Of a stretch of DNA of 64,000 nucleotides, positions 33,202 through 40,138 are shown piece after piece (the stretch's first letter is position 1; every line of letters starts with the position of its first letter). Source of the stretch: Schumannella luteola (GTDB lineage: Bacteria; Actinomycetota; Actinomycetes; Actinomycetales; Microbacteriaceae). The stretch covers positions 2,480,001 to 2,544,000 of the forward strand of contig NZ_JACBZY010000001.1 of the NCBI RefSeq assembly GCF_013408685.1. The letters run 5' to 3'. The position numbers were made by a program, and so were the translations under genes. The notes under the pieces were generated by a model. It saw only the letters and a program-made list of their open reading frames with translations, searched no databases and had not been told where the DNA came from.

Positions 33202-33308
33202 CCGCCCTGCTCGACACGACGACGAAACACCCCGGAGACCCGGCGGTGACCGCGCCGTGTCAGGGTGGGACCATGCACCGTGCCGGGCGGAGCGGAAACG
33301 GAGGAGCC

Positions 33309-33887
33309 GTGCTCGAAGAGGAGTACAACCCGCGCCGCCAGCTGCCGCGCCACCTGCGCCCCGAGCCGACCGCCGAGCCGGAGTTCTCCTACGAGCTGCG
33401 CGCCGCCGAGCCGACCGACGTGCCCGACATGCTCGAGATCTACAACCACTACGTCGCCAACACCACGGTCACCTTCGACGAGGACCCGCTGACGCTGAGG
33501 GAGATGCGGGCGAAGCTCGCGGCGGTGCGCAAGCTCGGCTATCCGTGGATCGCTGCCGTCACGCCCTCGGGTCAGCTGATCGGCTACGCCTACGTCTTCC
33601 CGTGGAAGCCCAAGGCCGCCTACCGCTTCACGGTCGAGAACTCGATCTACCTGCGTCCCGCCTCCACCGGCAAGGGCCTCGGCAAGGCCCTGCTCGCCGC
33701 GCTGATCGCGGAGTCGAAGGCGGCCGGCATCAAGGAGATCATCGCCGTGATCGCCGACCGCGGGGCCGAGGCCTCGATCGCGATGCACGAGAAGCAGGGC
33801 TTCAAGCAGACCGGGCACATGGGCAAGGTCGGCTTCAAGTTCGGCCGCTGGCTCGGCACGGTGCTGCTGCAGAAGTCGCTGAAGTAG
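33309..33887 (+). CDS. GNAT-family N-acetyltransferase (phosphinothricin acetyltransferase-like)
   Basis: 192 aa. After about 30 hydrophilic residues the GNAT domain begins at YELRAAEPTDVPDMLEIYNH, with NTTVTFDEDPLTLREM, the acetyl-CoA loop RPASTGKGLGKALLAALI and the closing AMHEKQGFKQTGHMGKVGFK and FGRWLGTVLLQK, which is the pattern of Pat/Bar-type enzymes that acetylate small amines. The GTG at 33309 has GGAGGA just upstream; an ATG at 33273, 6 bases after CAGGGT, is an alternative leaderless start that adds 12 residues. A perfect 15-bp stem-loop follows. The natural substrate is unknown. Confidence 0.85.
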   Translation: MLEEEYNPRRQLPRHLRPEPTAEPEFSYELRAAEPTDVPDMLEIYNHYVANTTVTFDEDPLTLREMRAKLAAVRKLGYPWIAAVTPSGQLIGYAYVFPWKPKAAYRFTVENSIYLRPASTGKGLGKALLAALIAESKAAGIKEIIAVIADRGAEASIAMHEKQGFKQTGHMGKVGFKFGRWLGTVLLQKSLK

Positions 33888-33891
33888 ACGG

Positions 33892-33926
33892 CGAGGCCCG
33901 CATCCGGTGAGCGGATGCGGGCCTCG
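33892..33926. terminator. Bidirectional terminator after the acetyltransferase and ABC permease genes
   Basis: Perfect 15-bp stem (33892-33906 with 33912-33926), 5-base loop GTGAG, between convergent genes. Confidence 0.88.
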
Positions 33927-33957
33927 TCGTGTGCCGCCGTCGCCCAGCGCGGTGGCG

Positions 33958-34740
33958 TCAGCCGCGCGGTGTCGCCCGCCGCAGCAGCGCCCAGCCGGCC
34001 ACGCCCATGATCACCGTGACCACGAGGCTCCACAGCGCGAGCCCCAGGTAGCCGGTCGTGTTCACCCAGCCCCATACTGCATCCCAACTGCGCGTGATCG
34101 TGACCAGGAACGCCGCGCCGACGCCGAGCAGGGCGAGCACCAGGAACAGCAGCGTCAGCCCCATGCCCTTCCAGCGCACGAACACCGCGGCGAACACGGT
34201 TCCGGCGAAGAAGAAGAACAGGAAGGCGCAGAGCACGACCACGAAGCGCGTCGCCACGGAGTCGCCGTAGTAGATCGAAGTGAACATGCGCACCCCGACG
34301 CCCCAGCCGTTCGTCGCATCCTCGATTGCGCCCATGACCGCGAAGAACACGGTGAAGGCGAGCGAGAGCAGCACGAAGGTCACCGCCGAGCCGAGGTAGT
34401 AGTCGCGGCGGGTGACGCCGAGGCCGAGCGCGTAGTTGAAGGTCGCGTTCATGGCCTGGATGGCGACGACCATCATGTAGACGAAGATGTAGAACCCGGC
34501 GCCGCTGTACTGGAAGCCCGTGGACACCTTCTCGACGGTCGTGGTGTCGCCCGCGTTGATGAGGATCATGCCGGCGATCGCCATCATCACGACGAAGACG
34601 ACGGCGAGCACCGAGAGCGGCACCACGAGGATCGTGGTCGGGTTCGCGAGGTGCAGCCGCACGACGTTGCCGAGTCGGCGGCCGAGCGACGGGGTCGACG
34701 GCAGCGGGGCCGCGTTCGAGGGGATGGTGGCGGAGGTCAT
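33958..34740 (-). CDS. ABC transporter permease, six spans
   Basis: 260 aa with six hydrophobic helices (ILVVPLSVLAVVFVVMMAIAG, FYIFVYMMVVAIQAMN, LLSLAFTVFFAVMGAI, VVVLCAFLFFFFAGTVFAAV, GLTLLFLVLALLGVGAAFLV and LALWSLVVTVIMGVAGWALL). The segment NYALGLGVTRRDYYLGSAV between helices 2 and 3 is the cytosolic coupling loop seen in YtrC/BcrB-like permeases. It overlaps the ATPase gene by 4 bases (34737-34740). With the GntR gene it forms a regulator-ATPase-permease operon of the YtrABC type, a class often tied to cell-wall antibiotic stress, but no drug can be named. Confidence 0.85.
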   Translation of the reverse strand: MTSATIPSNAAPLPSTPSLGRRLGNVVRLHLANPTTILVVPLSVLAVVFVVMMAIAGMILINAGDTTTVEKVSTGFQYSGAGFYIFVYMMVVAIQAMNATFNYALGLGVTRRDYYLGSAVTFVLLSLAFTVFFAVMGAIEDATNGWGVGVRMFTSIYYGDSVATRFVVVLCAFLFFFFAGTVFAAVFVRWKGMGLTLLFLVLALLGVGAAFLVTITRSWDAVWGWVNTTGYLGLALWSLVVTVIMGVAGWALLRRATPRG

Positions 34741-35627
34741 GCGCTCTTCTCCAGATCCGTATCGGTGGCGCCGGTGAGGCGCACGACGAGCTGCTGCAGC
34801 GAGACCGGCGCGAGCTCGAGGCCCGCTGCCGTCGCCGCGCGGCGCTCGTCGGGGGAGAGGCCGGCGACGGTGACCGAGGCGAGACCGCCGATCCCCTCGC
34901 GGCCGAGCACCTCGCGAGCGCCCACGAAAGCCTCGACGTCGGCGCGGCGGCCGACGACCGTGGTCGCGCTGCCGCGCAGCGCGTCAGCCTCCTGGTCGAC
35001 GACGATGCGGCCGTTGTCGATCACGATCACGTGCTCGAGCAGCTGCGCGACCTCGTCGATCAGGTGCGTGGAGAGCACGATCGTGCGCGGGTTCTCGCTG
35101 TAGTCCTCGAGCAGCCGGTCGTAGAACAGCTGCCGTGCGACCGCATCCAGCCCCAGGTACGGCTCGTCGAAGAAGGTCAGCGGGGCGCGTCCGGCGAGGC
35201 CGACGATGACGCCGACCGCGCTGAGCTGGCCGCGCGAGAGCTTCTTGATGCGGCGCTTGACCGGCAGGCGGAAGTCGTCGATCAGGCGGTCGGCGAAGTC
35301 CTGATCCCAGTGCGGCAGGAAGCGCGGGGCGGTGCCGAGCACGTGCCGCACCTGGAAGTCCTCGGGGTAGCGCTGGCTCTCGCGGATGAACGAGACCTGC
35401 GACAGCACGGCCGCGTTCTCGACCGGGTCCTGTCCGAAGACCTCGATCTCGCCGCGGGTCGCGAACTCCTGGCCCGTCAGCAGCGACATGAGCGTCGTCT
35501 TGCCGGCGCCGTTGCGGCCGAGCAGGCCGTGGATGCGGTTCTCCTCGAACTCGATCGTCACGTCGTCGACGGCGGTGAGCTCCTTGTACTCGCGGGTGAG
35601 CCCGCGGGTGCGCACGACGGCGGTCAT
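34737..35627 (-). CDS. ABC transporter ATP-binding protein
   Basis: 296 aa. Walker A is GRNGAGKTT, the Q-loop sits in QVSFIRESQRYPEDF, the signature is KLSRGQLSA (Arg in place of the first Gly of LSGGQ), Walker B is PLTFFDEPYLGLD and the H-loop STHLIDEV. The C-terminal 80 residues (VGRRADVEAFVGAREVLGRE onward) form an extra regulatory-type region. The Arg in the signature is frequent in YtrB-like ATPases and should not abolish activity. Overlaps of 4 bases on both sides link it to the GntR regulator and the permease. Confidence 0.9.
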   Translation of the reverse strand: MTAVVRTRGLTREYKELTAVDDVTIEFEENRIHGLLGRNGAGKTTLMSLLTGQEFATRGEIEVFGQDPVENAAVLSQVSFIRESQRYPEDFQVRHVLGTAPRFLPHWDQDFADRLIDDFRLPVKRRIKKLSRGQLSAVGVIVGLAGRAPLTFFDEPYLGLDAVARQLFYDRLLEDYSENPRTIVLSTHLIDEVAQLLEHVIVIDNGRIVVDQEADALRGSATTVVGRRADVEAFVGAREVLGREGIGGLASVTVAGLSPDERRAATAAGLELAPVSLQQLVVRLTGATDTDLEKSA

Positions 35628-36040
35628 CGTGTGCTCCTCTCGGTGATCATGGCGCTGAGCTGCTCGGGGGTGATGTCGAGCTTGGCGGCCTCGGCGAGCA
35701 GGGGGGTGACGAACTGCTCCGCGAAGGCGGTGCGGCGGTCGTCGATGAGCCGGGCGCGGGCGCCCTCGGCGACGAACATCCCGATTCCTCTCTTCTTGTA
35801 GAGCACGCCGGCGTCGACCAGGAGGTTGACTCCCTTGCCGGCGGTGGCGGGGTTGATGCGGTGGAAGGCGGCGAACTCGTTGGTCGAGGGGACCTGCGTC
35901 TCCTCGGCGAGCTGCCCCGCGATGATGTCGTTCTCGATCTGCTCTGCGATCTGCAGGAAGATCGGCCGCGAGTCATCCACGGTGGCTCTCGTTCCGTCGG
36001 GGAACCGTGCAGCGTCGCGCGGTGCGGCTGGTTGGTTCAT
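35624..36040 (-). CDS. GntR-family transcriptional regulator (YtrA type)
   Basis: 138 aa: a winged helix-turn-helix (residues 25-95, PIFLQIAEQIENDIIAGQLA then VPSTNEFAAFHRINPATAGK and the wing GVLYKKRGIGMFVAEGA) followed by a short two-helix dimerisation tail, as in the YtrA subfamily that lacks a ligand domain. It is first in an operon with an ABC transporter and probably represses it. A 10-bp inverted repeat covers its own start codon (36028-36063). Family members respond to envelope-active compounds, usually through the transporter; the signal here is unknown. Confidence 0.92.
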   Translation of the reverse strand: MNQPAAPRDAARFPDGTRATVDDSRPIFLQIAEQIENDIIAGQLAEETQVPSTNEFAAFHRINPATAGKGVNLLVDAGVLYKKRGIGMFVAEGARARLIDDRRTAFAEQFVTPLLAEAAKLDITPEQLSAMITERSTR

Positions 36041-36063
36041 TAGTCATGTAACTAACCAACCAG
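36028..36063. promoter_or_regulatory. GntR/YtrA operator overlapping the gene start
   Basis: CTGGTTGGTT (36028-36037) and AACCAACCAG (36054-36063) form a perfect 10-bp inverted repeat 16 bases apart; inside it TTAGT (36040-36044) and ACTAA (36051-36055) form a second, nested pair. The ATG of the regulator (36038-36040) lies within the site, so binding would cover promoter and start together. Confidence 0.75.
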
Positions 36064-36147
36064 GCGGGCGGTGATCCGTCAACCCCTCGCGGCGATCTCG
36101 TGCCGTGGTTCCGCGTCGGCGCCCTGCGCCGGTCGCACTCGCCGACC

Positions 36148-36153
36148 TAGGCT
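36148..36153 (+). promoter_or_regulatory. -10 hexamer of leaderless amidase gene
   Basis: TAGGCT, 6 bases before the GTG at 36160; no ribosome-binding site. Confidence 0.55.
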
Positions 36154-36159
36154 CGGAGC

Positions 36160-37578
36160 GTGTTCGAGCTGCATCACCTCAGTGCCGTCGACCAGCTCGA
36201 CTGGCTGCGCCGCGGCGAGATCTCGCCGCGCGAGCTGGTCGATCACTACCTCGCCCGCATCGAGCGACTGGATGGGGATCTCGGCGCCTTCGTGACCGTG
36301 ACGCCCGAGCAGGCCCGTCAACGCGCGGAGGAGCTGGCCTCGTCGCCCGGGCGTGCCGCGGCGCTCTGGGGGCTGCCGCTCGCCGACAAGGACCTCACGG
36401 CCCGTGCCGGGGTGCCGACGGGATACGGCTCGCGCGCCTTCTCGGGCTACGTGCCCGAGGCGAGCGACGAGCTCGCCGACGCGCTCGACGCGACCGGCGG
36501 CATCAGCCTCGGCAAGACCAACGCACCGGAGTTCGGAATGCCGAGTTATACCGAGTCGCTCGTCGCCCCGCCGGCGCGCACGCCCTGGGACACCGCGCGC
36601 GGCGCCGGTGGGTCGAGCGGCGGAGCGGCGGTCGCCGTGTCGGCCGGGCTGCTGCCCATCGCGCCCGGCAGCGACGGCGGCGGCAGCGTGCGCATCCCCG
36701 CCGCCGCGACCGGACTCGTCGGGCTCAAGCCCTCACGCGGACGCGTGCCCGCCGGCACCGGACTCGACGGCCTCGGCGGCCTCGTGGTGCCCGGTCCGCT
36801 CGCGCGCAGCGTCGCCGACGCCGCCCTGCTGCTCGATGCGCTCGTCGGCGCCGGCGAGTACGACCATGCCACGCGGGCGCCCAGCTGGGACGGCGGCGCC
36901 TATCTCAATGCCGCCGTGCGCGGCGAGGGCCGCTTCCAGCTCGGCGTCACCCGCTGGTCGCCGTGGTCGGACGAGTACGAGATCGCGCCCCATCCCGAGA
37001 GCGACGACGCACTCGCCCTCGCGCTGCGCGAGCTGGATGCGCTGGGTCACGGCATCGAGGACCTGCCCGACCCCGGCGCCGAGCCCGGGTACGCCGCGGC
37101 GTTCCGCACGGTGTGGCAGTCCGGTGCCGCCGGCATCCCCGTCGAGGAGGAACGTCTGGACCTGCTCGAGCCCCTGACGCGCTGGCTCGTCGACGAGGGA
37201 CGGAAGCTCACGGCGGTCGATCTCGGCCGTGCGATCTCCTGGCTGCGCGACTTCGAGCGCCGCACGATCCGCGCCTTCTCGGGCTACGACGCGATTATCA
37301 CGCCGACGCTCGCGATGACGCCGCGGCCGATCGGCTGGTACGACCACGACGACCCCGAGCGCAACTTCGCTCAGCAGTGCGCCTACACGCCGTGGACGAG
37401 CTTCGTGAACGTCGTCGGCCTGCCCGCCATCACGCTGCCCGTGCACCAGATTGCCGACGGGCTGCCGATGGGCGTGCAGCTGATCGGGCGGCCGGGCCGG
37501 GAGGACGTGCTGCTCGCGATCGGCGCGCAGCTCGAGCGCCGGCTGCACTGGGATCGACGGCACCCGCCGCAGTGGTGA
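36160..37578 (+). CDS. Amidase, amidase-signature family
   Basis: 472 aa. The Ser-cisSer-Lys triad is visible: Lys in LPLADKDLTARAGVP, the Gly/Ser-rich GAGGSSGGAAVAVSAGLLP, and the nucleophile in PGSDGGGSVRIPAAATGLVG. The C-terminal VNVVGLPAITLPVHQIADGLPMGVQLIGRP is the standard closing region. It lacks the linked GatB/GatC genes and has the length of stand-alone amidases, so it is more likely a catabolic amide hydrolase than GatA of the tRNA amidotransferase. The substrate is unknown. It is probably leaderless and is followed by a stem-loop and an iron-regulated gene. Confidence 0.88.
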   Translation: MFELHHLSAVDQLDWLRRGEISPRELVDHYLARIERLDGDLGAFVTVTPEQARQRAEELASSPGRAAALWGLPLADKDLTARAGVPTGYGSRAFSGYVPEASDELADALDATGGISLGKTNAPEFGMPSYTESLVAPPARTPWDTARGAGGSSGGAAVAVSAGLLPIAPGSDGGGSVRIPAAATGLVGLKPSRGRVPAGTGLDGLGGLVVPGPLARSVADAALLLDALVGAGEYDHATRAPSWDGGAYLNAAVRGEGRFQLGVTRWSPWSDEYEIAPHPESDDALALALRELDALGHGIEDLPDPGAEPGYAAAFRTVWQSGAAGIPVEEERLDLLEPLTRWLVDEGRKLTAVDLGRAISWLRDFERRTIRAFSGYDAIITPTLAMTPRPIGWYDHDDPERNFAQQCAYTPWTSFVNVVGLPAITLPVHQIADGLPMGVQLIGRPGREDVLLAIGAQLERRLHWDRRHPPQW

Positions 37579-37598
37579 GCCGCGAGCCGACCGCCGGG

Positions 37599-37630
37599 GA
37601 GATCCGCTCCGCTGGCGGTGCGGCGATCTC
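37599..37630 (+). terminator. Stem-loop after the amidase gene
   Basis: GAGATC (37599-37604) pairs with GATCTC (37625-37630); an inner CCGC/GCGG pair strengthens the structure. Confidence 0.5.
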
Positions 37631-37657
37631 TCAGCCGGAACAGGGGTGCGCGCGAGG

Positions 37658-37676
37658 TTAGGTAAGCCTATACTTG
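37658..37676. promoter_or_regulatory. DtxR/IdeR iron box over the promoter of the SIP-domain gene
   Basis: TTAGGTAAGCCTATACTTG matches the 19-bp DtxR/IdeR consensus at about 13 positions, including the whole left half TTAGGT. It covers the -10 hexamer TATACT (37669-37674), which lies 9 bases before the ATG, so iron-loaded regulator would block RNA polymerase. Confidence 0.8.
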
Positions 37677-37683
37677 CCCCATC

Positions 37684-38040
37684 ATGCTCCTCTCCGACGT
37701 CCTCGCTGCCTCCGTCAGCTGGCAGCCCGACGCGGGCGACACGATCCTGCTCGCCGCCGACGCGGCCGAGCTGCCGGTGATCGAGACCCTCGTCGCGACT
37801 CTTCCCGCCCGCGCTCGCGGACGGATCTTCGTCGAGGTCGAGAGCGCGGAGCAGGTTGGGCACCTCGAGACCCCGGGTCGCGTCTGCGTCAGCTGGCTCG
37901 TGCGCGACCGCGGGCAGTCGCTGCGCATCGCGGTCGACGCGTGGCTCGCCGAGATGCTGCCGCTGGAGCTCGAGCGCGAGCACCGCGTCTACGCGTGGAT
38001 CGCGGGCGACCGTGCCGCGCACGCCATCACCTCGGCCTGA
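37684..38040 (+). CDS. Stand-alone siderophore-interacting protein (SIP) domain
   Basis: 118 aa. The whole chain matches the NAD(P)H-binding C-terminal domain of SIP/ViuB ferric-siderophore reductases: ILLAADAAELPVIETLVATL, ARARGRIFVEVESAEQ, VCVSWLVRDRG and YAWIAGDRAAHAIT. The N-terminal FAD-binding barrel of the usual 250-300 residue protein is absent, and the reading frame upstream is a promoter, so this is a one-domain gene rather than a fragment. The start follows a near-perfect -10 under an iron box, so the gene should be switched on by iron shortage. It may supply reducing equivalents to, or form a complex with, a separate flavoprotein, or have a different role. Confidence 0.8.
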   Translation: MLLSDVLAASVSWQPDAGDTILLAADAAELPVIETLVATLPARARGRIFVEVESAEQVGHLETPGRVCVSWLVRDRGQSLRIAVDAWLAEMLPLELEREHRVYAWIAGDRAAHAITSA

Positions 38041-38046
38041 CGCCGG

Positions 38047-38844
38047 TCAGTCGCGCGTGAGGAACTCCACGCCCGCCTCGCGGAACTCGCGGGCGACCGG
38101 CGCATTGAAGTGGTTGCGCCGGGGGATCTCCACGAACTCGCCGAGCGGCGTCGCGGCGGCGAGCGCCTTCGACTTCGCCAGGATCCCGTCGTCGCTGCCG
38201 GTCGCGAACAGCACCGGCTGACGCGGCGGATCGGCCGGATCCGGCTGCAGCCCGCCCCGCATCCCGCCGACGAGCGCCACGAGCGCGGCGAGATCGTTGC
38301 CGGCGACGCCGCTCGCCATCGTGATGTAGCCCTGCGTCAGCGGATCCTCGACCGGCGTGCCTTGGTCGACGAAGGCCTGCGCCTCATCCACCCGGAACCG
38401 CGTGAGCGGGTCGCCGTCGGGAATGCCGCCCAGCACCAGGCGGGTCAGCCGCTCGGGGATCTCGAGCGCGGCGTGCCAGCCGACGCGGGCGCCGAGCGAG
38501 TAGCCGACGTAGGCGCAGTCGTCGATCATGTAGGTGTCGAGCACGTCGACGACATCGCCGACGAGCGCCTGCATCGAGTAGCTGGCGCTCTCGTGCGGGC
38601 GGGCGCTCGCGCCGTGACCGCGCTGGTCGAGGGCGACCACGCGGAAGCCGGCGCGGGTGAGCTCGCGTACCCAGCCGGTCGCGAGCCAGTTCGCGCGGGC
38701 GCTCGAGGCGAAGCCATGCACGGCCAGCACGGTCGCGGCCGTCTCGTCGAGCCCGGCCGCCTCGCCGAAGTCGTAGGTCGCGAGGGCGAGCCCGTCGCGG
38801 GACATGACGGAACGCGGGGCGGGGCTGTCGGGCACGAGACTCAC
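38047..38844 (-). CDS. Alpha/beta hydrolase
   Basis: 265 aa. The oxyanion loop is LAVHGFASSARANW, the nucleophile elbow CAYVGYSLGARVGWHAAL (G-Y-S-L-G), the acid lies in VLFATGSDDGIL and the catalytic His in IPRRNHFNAPV. The cap is short. The family includes esterases and C-C hydrolases and no specific substrate is evident. The GTG at 38844 is selected because it lies 8 bases after TAGCGT; a slightly longer N-terminus would run into the upstream SDR gene. It converges on the SIP-domain gene with only 6 bases between the stops, without an obvious terminator. Confidence 0.85.
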   Translation of the reverse strand: MSLVPDSPAPRSVMSRDGLALATYDFGEAAGLDETAATVLAVHGFASSARANWLATGWVRELTRAGFRVVALDQRGHGASARPHESASYSMQALVGDVVDVLDTYMIDDCAYVGYSLGARVGWHAALEIPERLTRLVLGGIPDGDPLTRFRVDEAQAFVDQGTPVEDPLTQGYITMASGVAGNDLAALVALVGGMRGGLQPDPADPPRQPVLFATGSDDGILAKSKALAAATPLGEFVEIPRRNHFNAPVAREFREAGVEFLTRD

Positions 38845-38852
38845 GTGCGACA

Positions 38853-38858
38853 ACGCTA
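38853..38858 (-). promoter_or_regulatory. -10 hexamer of the alpha/beta hydrolase gene
   Basis: TAGCGT on the minus strand, 8 bases before the GTG at 38844, located between the stop of the upstream gene and the start. Confidence 0.5.
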
Positions 38859-38864
38859 GCGGGG

Positions 38865-39671
38865 TCAGGAGATGCGCGACGCCAGCCGCTCGAGCGACTC
38901 CCACAGCTTCGCGGCTTCGCCCGGGTCCTTCGCCTGCGCCGACAGCCGGCCGAAGGGCTTGAGGCGGTCGAAGTAGGTGCCGTTCGGGATGCCGGGCAGC
39001 TCGGCGGTGGCCAGGAAGATCAGCGGGGAGGCTCCCTCCTCGGGGCTGCCCGCGACCTGCGCGACGATGGGCGCGAGCGGGCTCACGTCGAGACCGGCGA
39101 AGCGGCTCGCGATGAAGCCGGGATGGAAGGAGTAGCTCTCCAGACCGGTGCGCGCGGCGAGCTCCTTGGCGAGCATGATGTCAGCGCGCTTCGCGGCTCC
39201 GTAGGCCGACCAGCCGCCCACCCAGGGGCGCCCGGCTCGGCCGGGGTTCACCGCATCCACCCGGCCGAAGGCCTGGGCAACGCTGCCGGTGAACAGCACC
39301 CGGGTGCCGTTGTCGACCAGCTTCGGCAGCAGCTCGGTCGTGAGCACGAAGGGCGCGAGCACGTTGCGCTGCCAGGTGACGTCGACGCCGTCGGCGGTCG
39401 GCTCGCGACGGTCGACGAGTCCGCCGGCGTTGTTCGCGAGCACGTCGATGCGCTCGTGCCGCTCCGCGAGGTCGCGGGCGAGGCGGCGCACGTCGGCGAT
39501 CGAGTCGAAGTCGACGAGGTGGTGGACGGCGTCGATGCGCTCGGCGACCTCGTGGGTGCGCTCGGGGTCGCGCCCGACCACGACGATCTCGTGCCCTTCG
39601 GCGGCGAGAGCGAGCGCGGCGGCGCGCCCGATGCCCGAACTGGCTCCCGTGATCACGATGGTCTTGCTCAT
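38865..39671 (-). CDS. Short-chain dehydrogenase/reductase (retinol dehydrogenase-like)
   Basis: 268 aa. NAD(P)-binding ITGASSGIGRAAALALAAEG at residues 6-25, VLANNAGGLVD, the catalytic WSAYGAAKRADIMLAKELA (Tyr-x3-Lys) and a long C-terminal tail (IPNGTYFDRLKPFGRLSAQA) like that of WWOX/retinol-dehydrogenase-type SDRs. The start is the ATG at 39671, which overlaps by 4 bases with the stop of the HEAVH protein gene; a longer frame upstream lies inside that gene. The chain of minus-strand genes from the flavoprotein to this SDR is probably one operon. The substrate is unknown. Confidence 0.88.
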   Translation of the reverse strand: MSKTIVITGASSGIGRAAALALAAEGHEIVVVGRDPERTHEVAERIDAVHHLVDFDSIADVRRLARDLAERHERIDVLANNAGGLVDRREPTADGVDVTWQRNVLAPFVLTTELLPKLVDNGTRVLFTGSVAQAFGRVDAVNPGRAGRPWVGGWSAYGAAKRADIMLAKELAARTGLESYSFHPGFIASRFAGLDVSPLAPIVAQVAGSPEEGASPLIFLATAELPGIPNGTYFDRLKPFGRLSAQAKDPGEAAKLWESLERLASRIS

Positions 39672-40138
39672 GTGTCGGCGTACCCTCCGTCGGCCAGACC
39701 CGCCTCGATCTCGAAGCGGTTGCCGCGGGCGTCCTGCCCGGCGGCGAAGTAGAGCGGGATGAACGCGAGACCGTAGCGGCGCCACTGCGCCCGGTGCACG
39801 GCCTCGTGGCGCAGCACCCGCTCGGCGACGTTATCGCGCGTGAGGTAGATCGCGCCGACAGTCGTGCCGCCGCGGCCGAACGCCCAGGAAGGCAGACCGT
39901 CGCAGACGACGACGCCGCCCTGCGAGCGCGGCGCCGGCGCGAGCAGCAACGCGGCGCCCCAGATCCAGCCCGCCGCGGTCGCGATCGCATAGCCGCTGAG
40001 CGCGATCGGGGGCAACAGCAGCAGCGCCCGCAGCCAGCGCACTCGTGCGACCGCGGCGCACAGTCGGGCGAGCCGCAGTTCGCCGGGCGTCGGCGGGGCC
40101 GGCGTCAGGGGGTCGGGCGCCCGAAGCTCTCGAGCCAC
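39668..40138 (-). CDS. Small membrane protein with HExxH zinc-peptidase-like motif
   Basis: 156 aa from the GTG at 40138. One or two hydrophobic stretches (LRALLLLPPIALSGYAIATA and AAGWIWGAALLLAPA) are followed by a region ending VLRHEAVHRAQWRRYGLAFI and NRFEIEAG. HEAVH matches HExxH and a downstream Glu is available as third ligand, as in DUF4157/eCIS-core-like and gluzincin-like proteins. A peptidase, or a non-catalytic metal-binding fold, are both possible. The start overlaps the flavoprotein gene by 34 bases; the exact start is uncertain. It overlaps the SDR gene by 4 bases. Confidence 0.68.
   Translation of the reverse strand: MARELRAPDPLTPAPPTPGELRLARLCAAVARVRWLRALLLLPPIALSGYAIATAAGWIWGAALLLAPAPRSQGGVVVCDGLPSWAFGRGGTTVGAIYLTRDNVAERVLRHEAVHRAQWRRYGLAFIPLYFAAGQDARGNRFEIEAGLADGGYADT

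Noticed and set aside
32442-33308. A long plus-strand frame running from before ung into the acetyltransferase
   Set aside because: The first part overlaps ung in another frame and has shadow composition. Only the part from about 33273 or 33309 carries GNAT motifs.
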